Shown here in pieces: positions 38,402 through 50,800 of a DNA stretch of 64,000 nt; the stretch's first letter is position 1, and every line of letters begins with the position of its first letter. Under the pieces are notes generated by a model, which made no database searches, was not told the origin of the DNA, and worked only from the letters and a program-made list of their open reading frames with translations. Origin of the DNA: Psettodes erumei (lineage: Eukaryota; Chordata; Actinopteri; Pleuronectiformes; Psettodidae); the NCBI GenBank assembly GCA_016785225.1, contig JAFBJZ010000512.1, forward strand, positions 8,469,001-8,533,000, read 5' to 3'. The position numbers and the translations under genes were made by a program.

Positions 38402-38483
38402 CGCTGAGGGAGGAGCTGAAACATTCCACGGTGGAGTTACAGAAGATGGGAGAAGATAAGGCGCACCTTGCTCAGCAGCTGAT
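38402..38483 (+). CDS. lekr1: lekr1-like coding exon 5 (residues 277-304)
   Basis: An 82-base exon, entered in phase 1 after GTGTGAACAG and left in phase 2 at AT|GTAAGTC, a strong donor. It encodes LREELKHSTVELQKMGEDKA followed by HLAQQL, a regular amphipathic helix typical of coiled coil. The acceptor is preceded by about 40 bases of TG repeats (38360-38396) instead of a normal pyrimidine tract. The two bases before the first full codon complete an Ala codon with the G of exon 4, which confirms the pairing of these two junctions. Confidence 0.88.
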
Positions 38484-39789
38484 GTAAGTCCCTGCAGCAT
38501 GCGGTAAAGACACACACGCACAAACATTTATGAAAACACGTGCACAGACAGGGACACAAGTGGATTGTGGTATTCGGAGTATGCCGGGTGAAGAACAGGT
38601 CACCGCAGGGCTTGGGTATATGCATAATTTCCCTCGACCAATCAAAACTTATTATACAACCCCGACTGGCACCACCCAAACCAGGAAATATTCACGTTCC
38701 ACATACTGGGCACGCTGAGCTGCATCAACAGGAGGATTTGTCTTGTGTACACTCACACAAAGGTCTGGGACTACAGAAAAAATATGCCCCTGTGGCTTTT
38801 GAAAATATGCTGATGAAGAAGCTCCATCAGTTCAAGCATTTTGCAGACATTTTTTTCTTTTCCTTTTCCATCCATCAATACCTAAACCTGCAGACACAAA
38901 TATACTCGTACTAAGATAAATTCAGAACCACACCCATGACACATATTTGACAAGTGCAAAAGATTCAGTACATCCCGTGAATTCCAGTGTCTCAGCCTCT
39001 GCCAAGGTTTTGAATTAGTCATGGAAGTTTGAGTAAAACCTACTTTTAAGCCTCACCACCACGTGTGTGGCTCCTGGAAAGGGGAAGTCCACCACAACAC
39101 AACTGTGATAGCCATCAAATTGTTTACAGGCATTCGTGGTTTGCAGAGGATTGATCCACTTTCACTCATATCAATCTGTATATCAGTTTTGTGATTTCTA
39201 TGTAATAGTTCACTACCGTTTTCACAGGCAATAGATTGCTTGAGCTGGTCATTGTAGGTCGCGTTTGGCTCTCCATTAAATTCCAAATAGATAAATTATT
39301 CCATATTTGGTCATATCTTAACACTGGTCTGCACAGTTTGTACAGTGGCAACCTTTTCAAATGTTTGGACATTCCCCACGTTCTGAGTTATAGTGTTATT
39401 TTTAAGCAACAGAGAACGCTTTTCATCTTGCTTTGGTGACGTCATTGGTAATATTTGAAAAATCAGCCACTTCAAAGCAGTACACATGGACAAATACCCT
39501 CAGAAACACACACGCAGATACAGAGAGACACAAACATCCCCCTACACACAAAGGGAGTGAATGTTAAATGTTGCCTCTATCTGATAATCAAAGCATTAAA
39601 AGGACTATTTGACCTGACAGACTGCAGATGAAGCTCTCATTTGTTCACTAAATGTTTCCTCTTTCCCCCCATACCCTCCAAATCAGTCTCTCTTTCCCTC
39701 TCCCACATGTTTTGGTCACAAACTTTGTTTTTGACCTTTACAAAGTGCAGACTATTGGGTATCTCTTGCAGTATGTGTGGTGGAATCTG

Positions 39790-39791
<2 letters not shown>

Positions 39792-39820
<29 letters not shown>
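39792..39820. repeat. (TG)14 microsatellite
   Basis: A pure TG run in intron 5. Confidence 0.94.
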
Positions 39821-39823
<3 letters not shown>

Positions 39824-42779
39824 TGTACATGGGTTAGCTACATACACACTGTGTTTGCAAGATATATCCAGATAAATGTGCAGACAATTTGCATTTAATT
39901 CCTATTTGAGCTCATTATTTGTTGTCACGGTATTTAGCATGCAACACTATCGTATCTTTGTGTGTTGCATTGTCTGGGCATCTTGATACGGATCAGCTTT
40001 GCTATAACCAGTGTGAACCCTTTGTGCGTTGCAAGGATATCATCCTGTCTCACACAAGCCACAGATAACACAAATGCAGTAAACATGCACACACAAGCAA
40101 GTGGTTGTTTTACTGTAGTAAACACTGATTCTGTCTGATAATCTGAGACAACTTGACAGACATTGAGATGAAACATTTGTTTATTCATTGATAGAATGGA
40201 GATAAGAAAGAAAAGAAAAGTCTTCTTCATAAATGTGTGTATGTGTGTGGAACATGCGCGTCCATTCAGTCCTGGGATCAAGGACTGAGGGAAGGTTGGG
40301 GATGTTTGCAGTTGCATGCGACCCACCCGGACATATGGACGTATGCTACAAGGAGAAGGCCCTGTTGCATGATGAGGTGGGAGTGGAGGGGGCAGCGGAT
40401 GCGCCCAGGTCTGAGACTTTGTTGCATGATAAGCAGCGTGTGTGTGTCTGCGTGGAGAGAGGATTGTAAAGAGGTAAATGTGGCTCACATTTATTTGAGC
40501 AGCTCGACTCAGCTGTCCCGTGTCTGCAGCAACAATGTGTTCAGTGTTTAAAATATCGGCCTGATTTTTTTGGTGACGTACTGGTTCGGTGGAGAGACAA
40601 ATAATCATTGTGTACCTTGTTTTTCCAAAAGAAAATACTTACAAAGCAGTTCAACCTTATTTTTAATTGAATGTTTTTTACATCCATGTATCTAATTTAT
40701 AATGGCAATCTATTGAGATGCAGTTTTAAATGAAGCCACGTCAGATGTACAGTGTTCATGTAGCCACAAGTTTTGTTTGGAGTACTACGACATGGACTGT
40801 AGGTTCTGATGAAAAAGTCAGGCACGTCTTTAATCTGTGTTGTATTCACAAAATGCAGTGGAGCAAGAATTCCGGTCCTTTACATATGACAAAGAACCAA
40901 ATGTCGGGCGTTAAAAATGTTGCTCTTGCTCCCTGTCCCATGCATGGCAGACAGTCAGGTGAGGGCGAAACTGAGGTCCAGAACTGTTGCCCGAGTTGAT
41001 CGGCTAACCTTTCACTCTCCAGCTCATGCCGATTGGTCGCCTGTTCAAACAACCTCTTCCACAGTGGCTCTGAGTGTGTGTGTGTAAGTGTGTGTTCTGT
41101 ATCCTTTCCAGGCTCACCGTGCAACATAGCATGAACTCCTGAGCCTCCCAAACTTTTCATTCACTCTCCAGATCCGAGAACAAAAAGTACCAGTTTGTTT
41201 GTGTGGAAGAGGTGTTGCCGTGACAACTGCCCAACCTTTGACCCCCATCTCCATCAAACATCAGCGTTCCGCACCTGTTGCATGTCTGCGGCGCCAGCCT
41301 GTTGCCGTGGAAATGCACACATACATACATACATATTTCAGGGGCGGTCTGAGGACAGCAAGCGGCTGTGGAATCCCTCTGATCCTAGCATGCAATCTGA
41401 TCAGCATGCCAGAGAGACACGCGGGGGCAGCTTACATGCTATTCAGGATCTCTGAGCGTGTTTTCAGCTTTGGCCGTGTCACCTGATTGTTGCTGTATTT
41501 GTACATGGACTGCCATAATATGTGAATAGTGCTGTCTAACATGGTTGTGTGAGATGATGATTCCCCCCCGCCCATTACCTGGCTTATAGCTCAGCTCGCC
41601 ACTGAACAAGTCAACAGGAGCGATCGCCAGCTACAGCGTGAGCTTTGCCCGAGAGCATTTTGACAGCGTTCGTCAAAGGAACACAGAGAGGGTCACAAAC
41701 CCCTTCCTACGACACGTATGCAAAAGGTGTTGGGAAGCTTACTGCTGCATTCTGATTGGCAGGAGACGCTGAGCTCATCCTTTCATCGGGGGAGATGGGT
41801 TAACGCATGGCTCGTCCAACACAGGCGCAGGCCAGGTTGAAAGGATGGATTAGAGGGAGCAGAGGGACAGATGAAAGACAGGATGGATGCGCTGAGCAAG
41901 GGAAGAGAGATGAAAGAGTGGATGATGGAATGAGTGAAGGTCAAGAGAGAAAGAGCAAAGGATTGATGTGGCTGATGTGATACAGCTTCTTTTGGTACGG
42001 CCAAGGCACGCCGACTGCCCTGTGCGTGTCTGTTCATGTGTGCACACGTGTTTGTGTATCTGGTGTCTGTGCATGTGTGACTCTTGCCAGTGAAATAATT
42101 GTTGATCTCAGGGTGTATCCAAGGACTTTGTTTCCCACAAGACCTTGCTGGTGCTTACACACGCACACACACCGACATCTTTCTTCTTTTTTTTCTCCCT
42201 GACCTCAGTCCTCTGTTTATCTCATATTAGATAAAATCAGTCACAGCCCTTTGGGAAAGAGGAAGTCTTTTTTTTTTCTTTCTTGGTCTCGGATTCAAAA
42301 GAAATCTCACTCCTCTTGTTTCTCTCTCTCTCTGCCTCCCTCCCTCCCTGTCTCTGTTATCATGTGAGCGCATGCCGCTCAAGAAACGGTATTTTCCTGA
42401 AGTGCAGGGAGGTTTTTCCCTCTTATGTGGGTGTTTGGTATTTTGGCTCTCTCGCCGTACACCGCAGTGGGAGGGGAGGCTCAGCAGGGTGTCACTGGTA
42501 CATTGCAATTTCGGTGTCAAGATCCACCATGCTTTGCGCCGTCTGCCACCTGTCTTTCCAGGGCTGGATCAACAGTTTCCTTCACTTTAATTTGTGGAAG
42601 CGCACCCACACGTTTTGCTTGTCTGTCTCACTTTGACTGGCAGATACATAGGATCACTGGAAAAGAAAAAAAATCTCATTACGATAAAGAATGCAAAGTA
42701 AAGATTAATGTTTGACACCTGTCACCAACAATAATGGATTAACTCTGCCTACATTTGAGTGATGTCGTTCTGACAGTAG

Positions 42780-43110
42780 ATGTTTGGAGGCCAGCAGGGA
42801 CGGGAACAGGCAGGCATTCGGATCAAGACAAATCGGGCGAGGAGCAGGCAGGCAAAAACAGGTAAAAGCAAAGGTCAGGATCAGCTGGGCAAGAGCTAGT
42901 AAGCAGGCCGGAAAGCTACGACTACATGGGTACAAACACAATCTCGTAAATGAGCAGGGGAACGGGGCGAGTATAAATACTAAGAGAGTAATGACGCACA
43001 GAAGGACAGGTGTGCAGGTGGGCGGGAAGGTCAGGTGATGCAGGTGGCGGGAACACTGAGGTAACTGCAGGGCAAATGATGTTTGGCTGGGTCTGCAAAG
43101 ACAGGCGAGG
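42780..43110. repeat. Possible GC/AG-rich interspersed repeat
   Basis: The stretch is made of AGCAGGCAGG, AACAGG and GGCAGG-like motifs with later GAAGGACAGGTGTGCAGGTG and AGGTCAGGTGATGCAGG blocks. This is the texture of a dispersed repeat common in fish genomes. No ends or target duplications could be defined, so the class is not assigned. Confidence 0.35.
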
Positions 43111-44480
43111 TTAATGAAAGGCAAAGGCAGAACCCGGGCAGAGGTGGCCCACATCACAGTGTTGTATAATGCTGTGATTACGCATGCCAGATCCACTGTG
43201 GTTACCTTGGTCGGTGAGGATTCATTATTTTTTACAGTTTACACAGTACAAGTCATTACGGGTGGAGATAGTGACGTCCTTGGGTTCAACACACAACCTT
43301 AACTCCATGGAAAATCATAGGACAATTAAAAATCCTTTTTCTCCTTTTTACACTGAAACCCCGCGGGACCCGTCATGTTGTGATTGTAACGTGCCCCTAA
43401 CATGCCCACTGATAATGTATGATAATGGAGTCCTCCTAATTTCACCTTGTTTCCACGCACACACCGGGTACACCACACGCCTGCAGCCACAAAAACACCT
43501 AAAGTGCTCTGCCACTCCCCTGGTGCACTGTGCACTTGACTGCACTTTGAACCCTGTGCCTTACAGTAATTCGCAAAAAAAAAAACCCCAACAACACCAA
43601 CCTCTGTCCTGCTCTCGTACATCTGCTCGCTCTCTCTCTCTCTCTCAACTCACTTTTCACCTCTGAAACAAAGTGAGGAACAGGAGACCAGGGGATAAGG
43701 AAGAGCGGGAACAGCAGCTGGGTCAGATATCATGTCGCCTGCGAGCTTGCAGACAGAAAGGAGAGAGGGGAAAAAAGAAACACGCGACAGGCACTATGTA
43801 TGAGCAGCGCACTGTGGCGAAATCGGCAGAATGTCGGCGCACTAGGGGGCCTGCTCTAAATCACCAGTAGCTGTGACAGCACGGGAGGAAAAGGAGGTTA
43901 AAAAAAAGATCGTGAAAGAGCAGGAGAGGCAGAGGAAACGGGATGGAGATGTGTGATGAGAGGTACAAAGAGAGGGAGGCTGAGAACTGGTGCCAGACAG
44001 CTGAGAGTGTGTGCGTGTGTGTATCTGGGCTTGTGTCTCAAGCTCTGCTTCCGTCTGTCTCTACTGTCATTGTTACACAATGAGACTATTGCTATTACAG
44101 TTAGATACATACAGTACTTCCAAACATCGTTATATGATGGCATATTGAGCATCAGAGTGTTTACTTACACAGTATAAATGCCGTACTGTTGCTAATGACA
44201 AAAGCCAACCAGATCGCATTCAGCAGGGGAATCCAAAAGTCTGTGACCACTTTAACCATGCAGATATATAATGAATCATTAATACAGCGATGAGCTGAAC
44301 TGGCTGTTTTGCTGAATCCGCTTTAGCAAAATGGAAAAATAATTCTGCACAGTTGTCCGAAAAATCTGTAGAAGATTGGCAGTGAAAACAGGCTGTCTGT
44401 CTGTGAGCTCAGACGTGCGAGCCCTCTCACTCTGTATCCTCGTTGCGTGTGGCTGCAAGGTCACAGGGCTAGACAGCCAG

Positions 44481-44481
<1 letters not shown>

Positions 44482-44513
<32 letters not shown>
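44482..44513. repeat. (CA)16 microsatellite
   Basis: A pure CA run in intron 5, about 700 bases before exon 6. Confidence 0.95.
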
Positions 44514-44514
<1 letters not shown>

Positions 44515-45207
44515 TAACTGATCGCGCCGCCAGAGAGGGGATTAGGCTGAGAAGCCGACAGGGTTAGGAGGGTTAGGGTAAAGTCTGTGTGTGTGGTGTA
44601 CGTACACAGTTTGGAGCACCACATACTGTCATGGCACGCAGAATTAGAATTAAAACTCATTTCCAATTTACTTTCTCAAAAGCGAGGCAGCAGCTGCACA
44701 TGGTCTCCCATGGGGATCTCAGAAACACAGCAACGCACATGCACACAGGTTATTTACTTTGAATTTAACAACTAAAAACATATAAATTACTTGTGCATTA
44801 ATGGATTGTACTTTGGATGCCAAAATAGTTGAGATATACTGTACATGAATCTCCCCAAACTTTTGCTGATCCCAGAGGGTAACTTCATTGTTCAGCTTGG
44901 CTTCTTCCACGCAGAGTTTCAAGAGTGGGAGTGCACCAAATAGCAGTTGTGTGGATTCAGTATCTTGCTCAAGTACTTTTCAATGGCACCTGTAATTGTT
45001 AAAACATTCTCTGTGACTAAATATTAAATTTCCCTCTGCCTGATTGAGAAATGTGGGTACAATTCATGTGGGTTACATTTCAGGGGAAAAAGAAAGTATT
45101 ACTCGTATACTCTGTTTTGAGCTATGTCAGTTTAACTTAGTTGTAAATCCACTGACTCAACAAATGGTGAAAATTTAGTGACCGTTCCATCCACTTTGTG
45201 TCTCCAG

Positions 45208-45285
45208 GGAGCAGAGAAAACAGAGCGAGGAGCAGCTGTCCCGACAGCAAGACTCAGAGAGGGAGCACGGAGGAAAACTACTCAG
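45208..45285 (+). CDS. lekr1: lekr1-like coding exon 6 (residues 304-330)
   Basis: A 78-base exon, phase 2 to 2, after GTGTCTCCAG. The first base completes a Met codon (AT+G). It then encodes EQRKQSEEQLSRQQDSEREH and GGKLL before a split Arg codon and a GTGCAC donor, which is weak. It is very rich in Gln, Glu, Ser and Arg and continues the coiled coil. It has the same length and phase as exon 3, and both end in a Leu-Arg pair with similar DNA at the 3' end. Confidence 0.87.
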
Positions 45286-46763
45286 GTGCACTGTTTTTCT
45301 CTGCGATTCAGTTTTATCTCATGTAATAAATTACCATCCCTCGCTTTCTCCAACATTCCCCAGTCCCTGTGCTCATCCCACTCCTTCCCTTCGATTCATC
45401 CTCCTCCTCTGCTTCATCCCCGTCCTCCGTCTCCTTCCTCCCCGAGAGAGGTGGGGATATTAGTGTCAGCTGAAATCTGCCTGTGGATCAGTTGAGGAGA
45501 TCTTAGGCTCCATGAAGTGCCAGTGACAAAGCGGAGAGTCTCGTGTGAGGCTGGCGCAACAGATGGAAGCACTTCTTAGTTGGCGTGGAGTCATGTTTCT
45601 CACAAGCTCACACACACAAACACACACACGCTCATCTGCTCGCAGACGCACACACATGCTGTAGATATGCAGAGGCGCAGCGGCAGCTCTGAGTGCATCA
45701 CGCTAATACGCGGGCAGACACATGTGCACACACACCCAACCCACATGCGTACACCCACAGACAGACATGTACACACACGGAGCCTCTCATCTTTCCAAGC
45801 AGGCGTTAGATGTACGTGGGGCGTGTGTTTTTTCACAGGGTATCTGCTCGTATTCTTTTTCTAAGCCACTGGCAGCCTGGTGTGTTCAATTACACTGTCG
45901 ATTTATTTCCCTTCCCACACAGCAGCCTCTGATCTCACCCTCTGGCTCCTATACAGCTCAACACATGATAGCACTCCATTGAGGGGGGGCTTGCCCCCAT
46001 AGCTGACAAAAAATGTAATGGGAGACAGCAATTCTTCAAACTGTCTAAGATTAGAGACCATGAGTGCCCAAAGAAAATATTCAAAAACCTTTTGGTTTCT
46101 GCAAAGAAATCGATAAACAGATGCTATCTTCTACTTGCTGCTTTTAAGTTGGGAGGATTGTGAATTTTTCCACTTTCACTTGTCCACATGCTTTTAAATG
46201 AGGTGCGTCTACCCACAGTTTCTCTTCATATGTTGACCCAAAACCGATACACCAACTGATGCACCAGTAAAGATTCTGATGTGTAACCAGAGGTCAGATG
46301 ACGTCATTAGTCCTTAGTCTTCCTCTGTCAGCCAATCTCTTTCTTTATGCAAAAAAGTTACTCCCCACTTGTTAGCATATGTGTGCGTGCGTAAGACATA
46401 CCATGTATTCTCAATCTTGCTTGATTTACTGAAGTTCTCTACTCCTCACTGCAGTGATTTGATACTTGACCTGTGAGCCCTGTGATCCCTGTTTTAGTGT
46501 TGGAAAAAGGAAAACAGAATGGATGTTTGAATTTGGGTTTTGGCCCGGTTGTAGTATGTCTGCAAGGACGGGTTCTCTCCTATGAAACAGACTTGATCTG
46601 ATGCCTACACTCATCTCTGGACCAGTCAGAATAGACTTAGAGTGTATATTTTCCAAAAATGTAAACAAAAGTCCTGTATACATACAGATGAAAAGAAAGC
46701 ATTTCCTCCAAGATGGCTGAACTATGGACAGTGACGGTGTGTTTTGCTGCATCTAACTGACAG
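45286..46763 (+). other. Intron 6 (about 1.5 kb)
   Basis: It has a pyrimidine-rich start (45300-45440) and a CA-rich zone (45600-45780), then mixed sequence to the acceptor TAACTGACAG. No exon or RNA gene was recognised. Confidence 0.75.
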
Positions 46764-46967
46764 GTTAACAGGGGAGTTGGAGGAGAAACATGACAGGTGG
46801 TTGTCATGCCAACGAAGGTGCGACGCCATGCTGGAGCAGCTGTCGTCATGGCAATGCAAAGATGAAGAAATGACCCGGAGGTACTCCGCAACCGAAGAGG
46901 AAGTGGCAAGGCTGAGGGCAGCCCTGGAGAAAGTCCAGCTGGAAACGAGAGAGCTGAGGAGAGAAAG
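46764..46967 (+). CDS. lekr1: lekr1-like coding exon 7 (residues 330-398)
   Basis: A 204-base exon, phase 2 to 2, from CTGACAG to a weak AG|GTCAGG donor. It encodes LTGELEEKHDRWLSCQRRCD, AMLEQLSSWQCKDEEMTRRY, SATEEEVARLRAALEKVQLE and then TRELRRE. The first half carries three Trp/Cys-containing segments within the helix. The second half is a clean heptad-rich coiled coil. The length is a multiple of three, so skipping would not shift the frame. Confidence 0.9.
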
Positions 46968-47144
46968 GTCAGGACCGTGGTATCTGTTGTGCTTCCAGCT
47001 TCTCTATCCAGGGCTCCTCATCACCATCTCCTACTCTATTCTCTTCTATTGTGTTCTATTCAATGAATCCTGATTCTTTATTCATGACCTGACAAGTGAA
47101 GAAACAGATCTTGAACCTTGACAGAACACAAACTGATCCGTCTT

Positions 47145-47175
47145 AAAGGAATAGTTTGACACTTTGGGGAAACAG
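47145..47175. repeat. Possible short relic of a dispersed fish repeat
   Basis: The phrase AAAGGAATAGTTTGACACTT, then TGGGGAAA, resembles the start of a repeat that is frequent in fish introns and untranslated regions. Only this short piece is recognisable, so the call is weak. Confidence 0.3.
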
Positions 47176-47499
47176 CTGCTTGTGCTAACATCACTTTGTT
47201 AAAACGACTGCTCCGGGTCGACGTGCTCACTGAGAGGCAGCTTTGGTGCAGTGCTGGCAGTGGCAGCGAGTGGTGGCCGTCTGGCTCCCACAGTTGGGAA
47301 ATCCACTGTTTTGTTCTCATGCTAAATATTTACAACCCTTTTGTTTCTAAGAGGACATCTCGAGCACAGGCGAGAATCCTGTGTATGTGCTCTTGTCGAT
47401 GCAAAACACTGCGTACATCCTCCCCATGAGTGCAGAGTGAGTGAAGGGCCTTTTTGCATTCTTTATTTTATATTTCCCAAAAAGGTACTTAAACCCTCA

Positions 47500-47620
47500 T
47501 ATGAGGAGCAATTCCCATTCTTTTCTTTCCATGCAGGACCTCAGAGGCCAACTCATTGCTGAAGGTCATAGGTTACAGTTCTGTGCCATAAACCTATATG
47601 TACACATACAAATACTGTCA
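47500..47620. repeat. Direct repeat, copy A
   Basis: Shares an ordered series of blocks with 47675-47810: GAGGAGCA, CTTTCCA, CTCAGAGG, GGTCATAGGTTACA, ATATATG-like and ACATACAAA, then CTGTCAT. Spacing between copies is about 172 bases and the copies have diverged. Confidence 0.7.
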
Positions 47621-47674
47621 TCCCTCATATTTATATGGGTGTTTTTTTTAAAACTCAGGATTGTAAAGTTGAGG

Positions 47675-47810
47675 AGGAGGAGCAGCTTTTCTTATCTGCC
47701 TTTCCACACATGAGCTCAGAGGTCAGCTCCATGCTTAAGGCCATAGGTTACACTGCTGGCCCATTAATCTATATGATGTACATATACAAATATACAAATC
47801 TGTCATCTGG
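47675..47810. repeat. Direct repeat, copy B
   Basis: The second copy of the intron 7 duplication, carrying GGCCATAGGTTACACTGC and TATGATGTACATATACAAA. It has a small extra TATACAAA unit compared with copy A. Confidence 0.7.
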
Positions 47811-50800
47811 AAGATGTATACCTAATGTGTTTTGTTCCATGCTGGATGTAAGTTTTGGACTAGGCCTCATTGTGAATAGACTCACAACAGACACGACAAA
47901 TTGCTGCCAGCGACGTCACTGCAGCACCAACCACAATACTATGGGAAAAACACATTTTCCCCTCAAACACAAAAATCCTGGAACGAATCCTGGGGCTACA
48001 CTGATCACCCAGTGAAATCACCAATGGACCAATCCCATCTCTTGGGCTCCAGAGCTCTGTTCAGCAGGGCTGCACGTGCAGCTAAAATTCTCAGACAAAC
48101 CTCCACTGGGCCACAGACTTACAAAGTTTATAGCCTCGCAGATGCAAGACAGGGATGATGGAACCAACTAACTATGTCCAGATTATGCCATCGAGCAACC
48201 TGACCAGCTTGTGACCCCAGAACACTCCAGTCAAGCTGATCCCTTCCAGAGATCTCTGAGGAAACAAAACAATTCACCAATTTCCTCTGCGAACTTCATG
48301 GTCCAAGGAAATATTACCACCAGAAGAACCACAAAGCCGTCTGAGATAGAGCTACACACACACACACACAAACGCACCTGTCACCACTGCAGTTAACCGC
48401 ACCTCCCCCACGTCTCACACAGACTGAAGTTCGTTATATTTACTATCTGAAAGTCATTGATTTGTTTTTGGTCTCATGTGTATGTGATTATGGTGTGTTT
48501 CTGGGCAAGTCTGACACTGGCCTATAGAGCCTGCTATTATTTGTTACTTTGGAAGAGGCTTAGATTTAGTCCTGGATAACATTATGAACAATTGTGAATC
48601 TGTAAAACAAATCGAGAAAGACAAAGCACAACGCAACAGAAGGATGATCCCGTTTTATTGTGCGGTTTGTGTGCCTATGATTTATTTGCATCGAACTGTT
48701 ATTTGATGTTTCTCTGAGAAGAGCTGACAAAGCCATAATACTGTGACTCTTAAAAATATTAAAGATTGATCATGGAGTCATGGAAAACCCCAAGTTTCAA
48801 GTAATAAATTGAGGACACTTGCACTGATAAAAATGATCTGTAGTGCAGGGGAGCCCAATAAATTTCAAATGTATATATTTGTATTCATAGTATGTCATAT
48901 AAGTTTGTGGCGCAGCACTGCACGAAGAGGGAATAAAGCTATATTCTGTCTGTATGACCTTCAGTGTGAAGAAACATTCCTTTTGGCATCTTGCATAAGG
49001 AGGTTTTTTTATTTTTTCATGATCTCACACAAATTTATAACCCGAGGATGGATTTCTCTCTTTTCTGTGTGTGTTTTTATCATCAGTTCATTCGTTCTGT
49101 ACCATCAACATTTCCCTCATCGCCTTGTGCAGTCAGACTCACTATTTCTATCCTGCTGGCAAGGAGGAACAGCAGTGATCATTGCATAATGGCCTCATTA
49201 TGATCATGATGGGTAGGGATAATAGGTCATTTGTGAAAACTTCCTTTGATTTTGTCATTCTCTTGAGCAATCCCTTCAAAGAGTGTAAAAACAATAGCAT
49301 TTTGTGCTGTAGCCAAGGAGATTCATTAGATCGGTTTTATAAGCCATTTTATTCCTAATAAATTGCACAATGTAACAGTCTACCATCTAAATTGTTTCTG
49401 GAGTTCAATAAAATGGTGAGGCCTGTTGGTAACAATAACCCGCAAATGTTTGAGTGCTAAAACTCAGTGGCAGTCTTGAAAGTGAAAGCATGCCGCTCCA
49501 GGCTGACATAGTTAAAGTTCCCCAGTCAATCTCATTATTTAAATAAATATCAGTGGCTTGGAGAAAGAAAGAGACACCAAAGCTTGTGTCTCTGCAGTGT
49601 CTATGAGGCGTCCTCAGCTGACCCGAGATCAGTTGTTGGAGGTCTAATTGCCAATGTGTTTGCGTGTGTGTCTACGTGACCGTTCTTTAGATGTTCAGAG
49701 CGGCTCAGAGAGGAAAAAACTGGATAACTGACATGACTGTGCATACTTTATGTCCCGACCGCAAATATTCACTCACAGACACATGCATACATGCACACAC
49801 ATTCCTAAAATGCCTTTTTTCATTTAGCCTGCGTTATAAAGGTGTGCGACTTGACCACTTCCACTGACCTTCACTGACCCATGAAAGGACACACTGTCCC
49901 CTTGCTCGTACTTCGATCTTTCTTTGCACACACACACATACTTGTACTACACTTCTACAGCTCACTCAGCACACTTCTCCTATGCTTCTGCTTACCAACC
50001 TGCTTTATAAATCTCGTCTGAATCCGGCTCTGTCCCCCTCTGACCTCCGTTTTTCTATTCACACAGCGCCCAACACACTCCACCCTCAGTGCCACCCAGC
50101 TACTGCACATCAGCCTGTGCCAACCTCCTTTGTTACCAAAACCCAGCTGCATCTTTCTGCCCCTTCTGACATGTTTATGTAATGCCAGTGTGACTGTGGT
50201 AAATTGTTTTGTAGTTATAAATACATTTCATAGTGAGGATATATCACTCATGTAATAAGAGTTAATATTCTAATATGTTATTTTCACATTTAAAGTTGTT
50301 TATAGGAGGCTCTGGAAAAAGAAGACATGGATTTAGTCCTCCTCTGTGCAAAGTTAATTTGGTGGTTCAACCCATGGGGGCTCGGGATTATACCATAAAA
50401 CAACTATAGTAAGTTTGTATGTGATTGTGTGAAAGAATAGATTCTTTTGAATTACAAATGTTTTTAAAATGAGGGAGCGTGGTATAATGCTCAAGTCAAA
50501 ACACATTTAAATTAAAGCCAATTACTGTCAGGTAAAAAGGTCACTCAGTAGCAATAACAAGGATAAATCCCCCCTTATAGGTTAGGTTCTGGGTTGACTG
50601 TGCAGTTATTAATCTTGCAGTGTGGAACAATGCAGATGTTGATGACATGACAGGGAAAACACGATCTTCGTATCCAGGTCGATAGTTTTCCTGGCTAGGA
50701 ATAAGGGTCAGTGGAAGGGATTCTTGGACAGACAGGGAGAAAAAGAGAAAAAAGGTAAATGATGGACAGAAAGAAGGCTAAGCATGAAAGTACACAGGGA

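Larger units (their letters stand above)
38484..45207 (+). other. Intron 5 (about 6.7 kb)
   Basis: It contains TG/CA arrays at 39792 and 44482, a probable interspersed repeat at 42780-43110, and purine-rich stretches at 41840-41960 and 43670-43960. One purine-rich segment (43684-43797) could be an alternative exon and is discussed as a finding. Otherwise I see no exon or RNA gene. Confidence 0.75.

Noticed and set aside
47630..48400. Open frames of 85-126 codons as a separate gene
   Set aside because: They overlap the direct-repeat pair and show no recognisable domain, codon bias or splice context.
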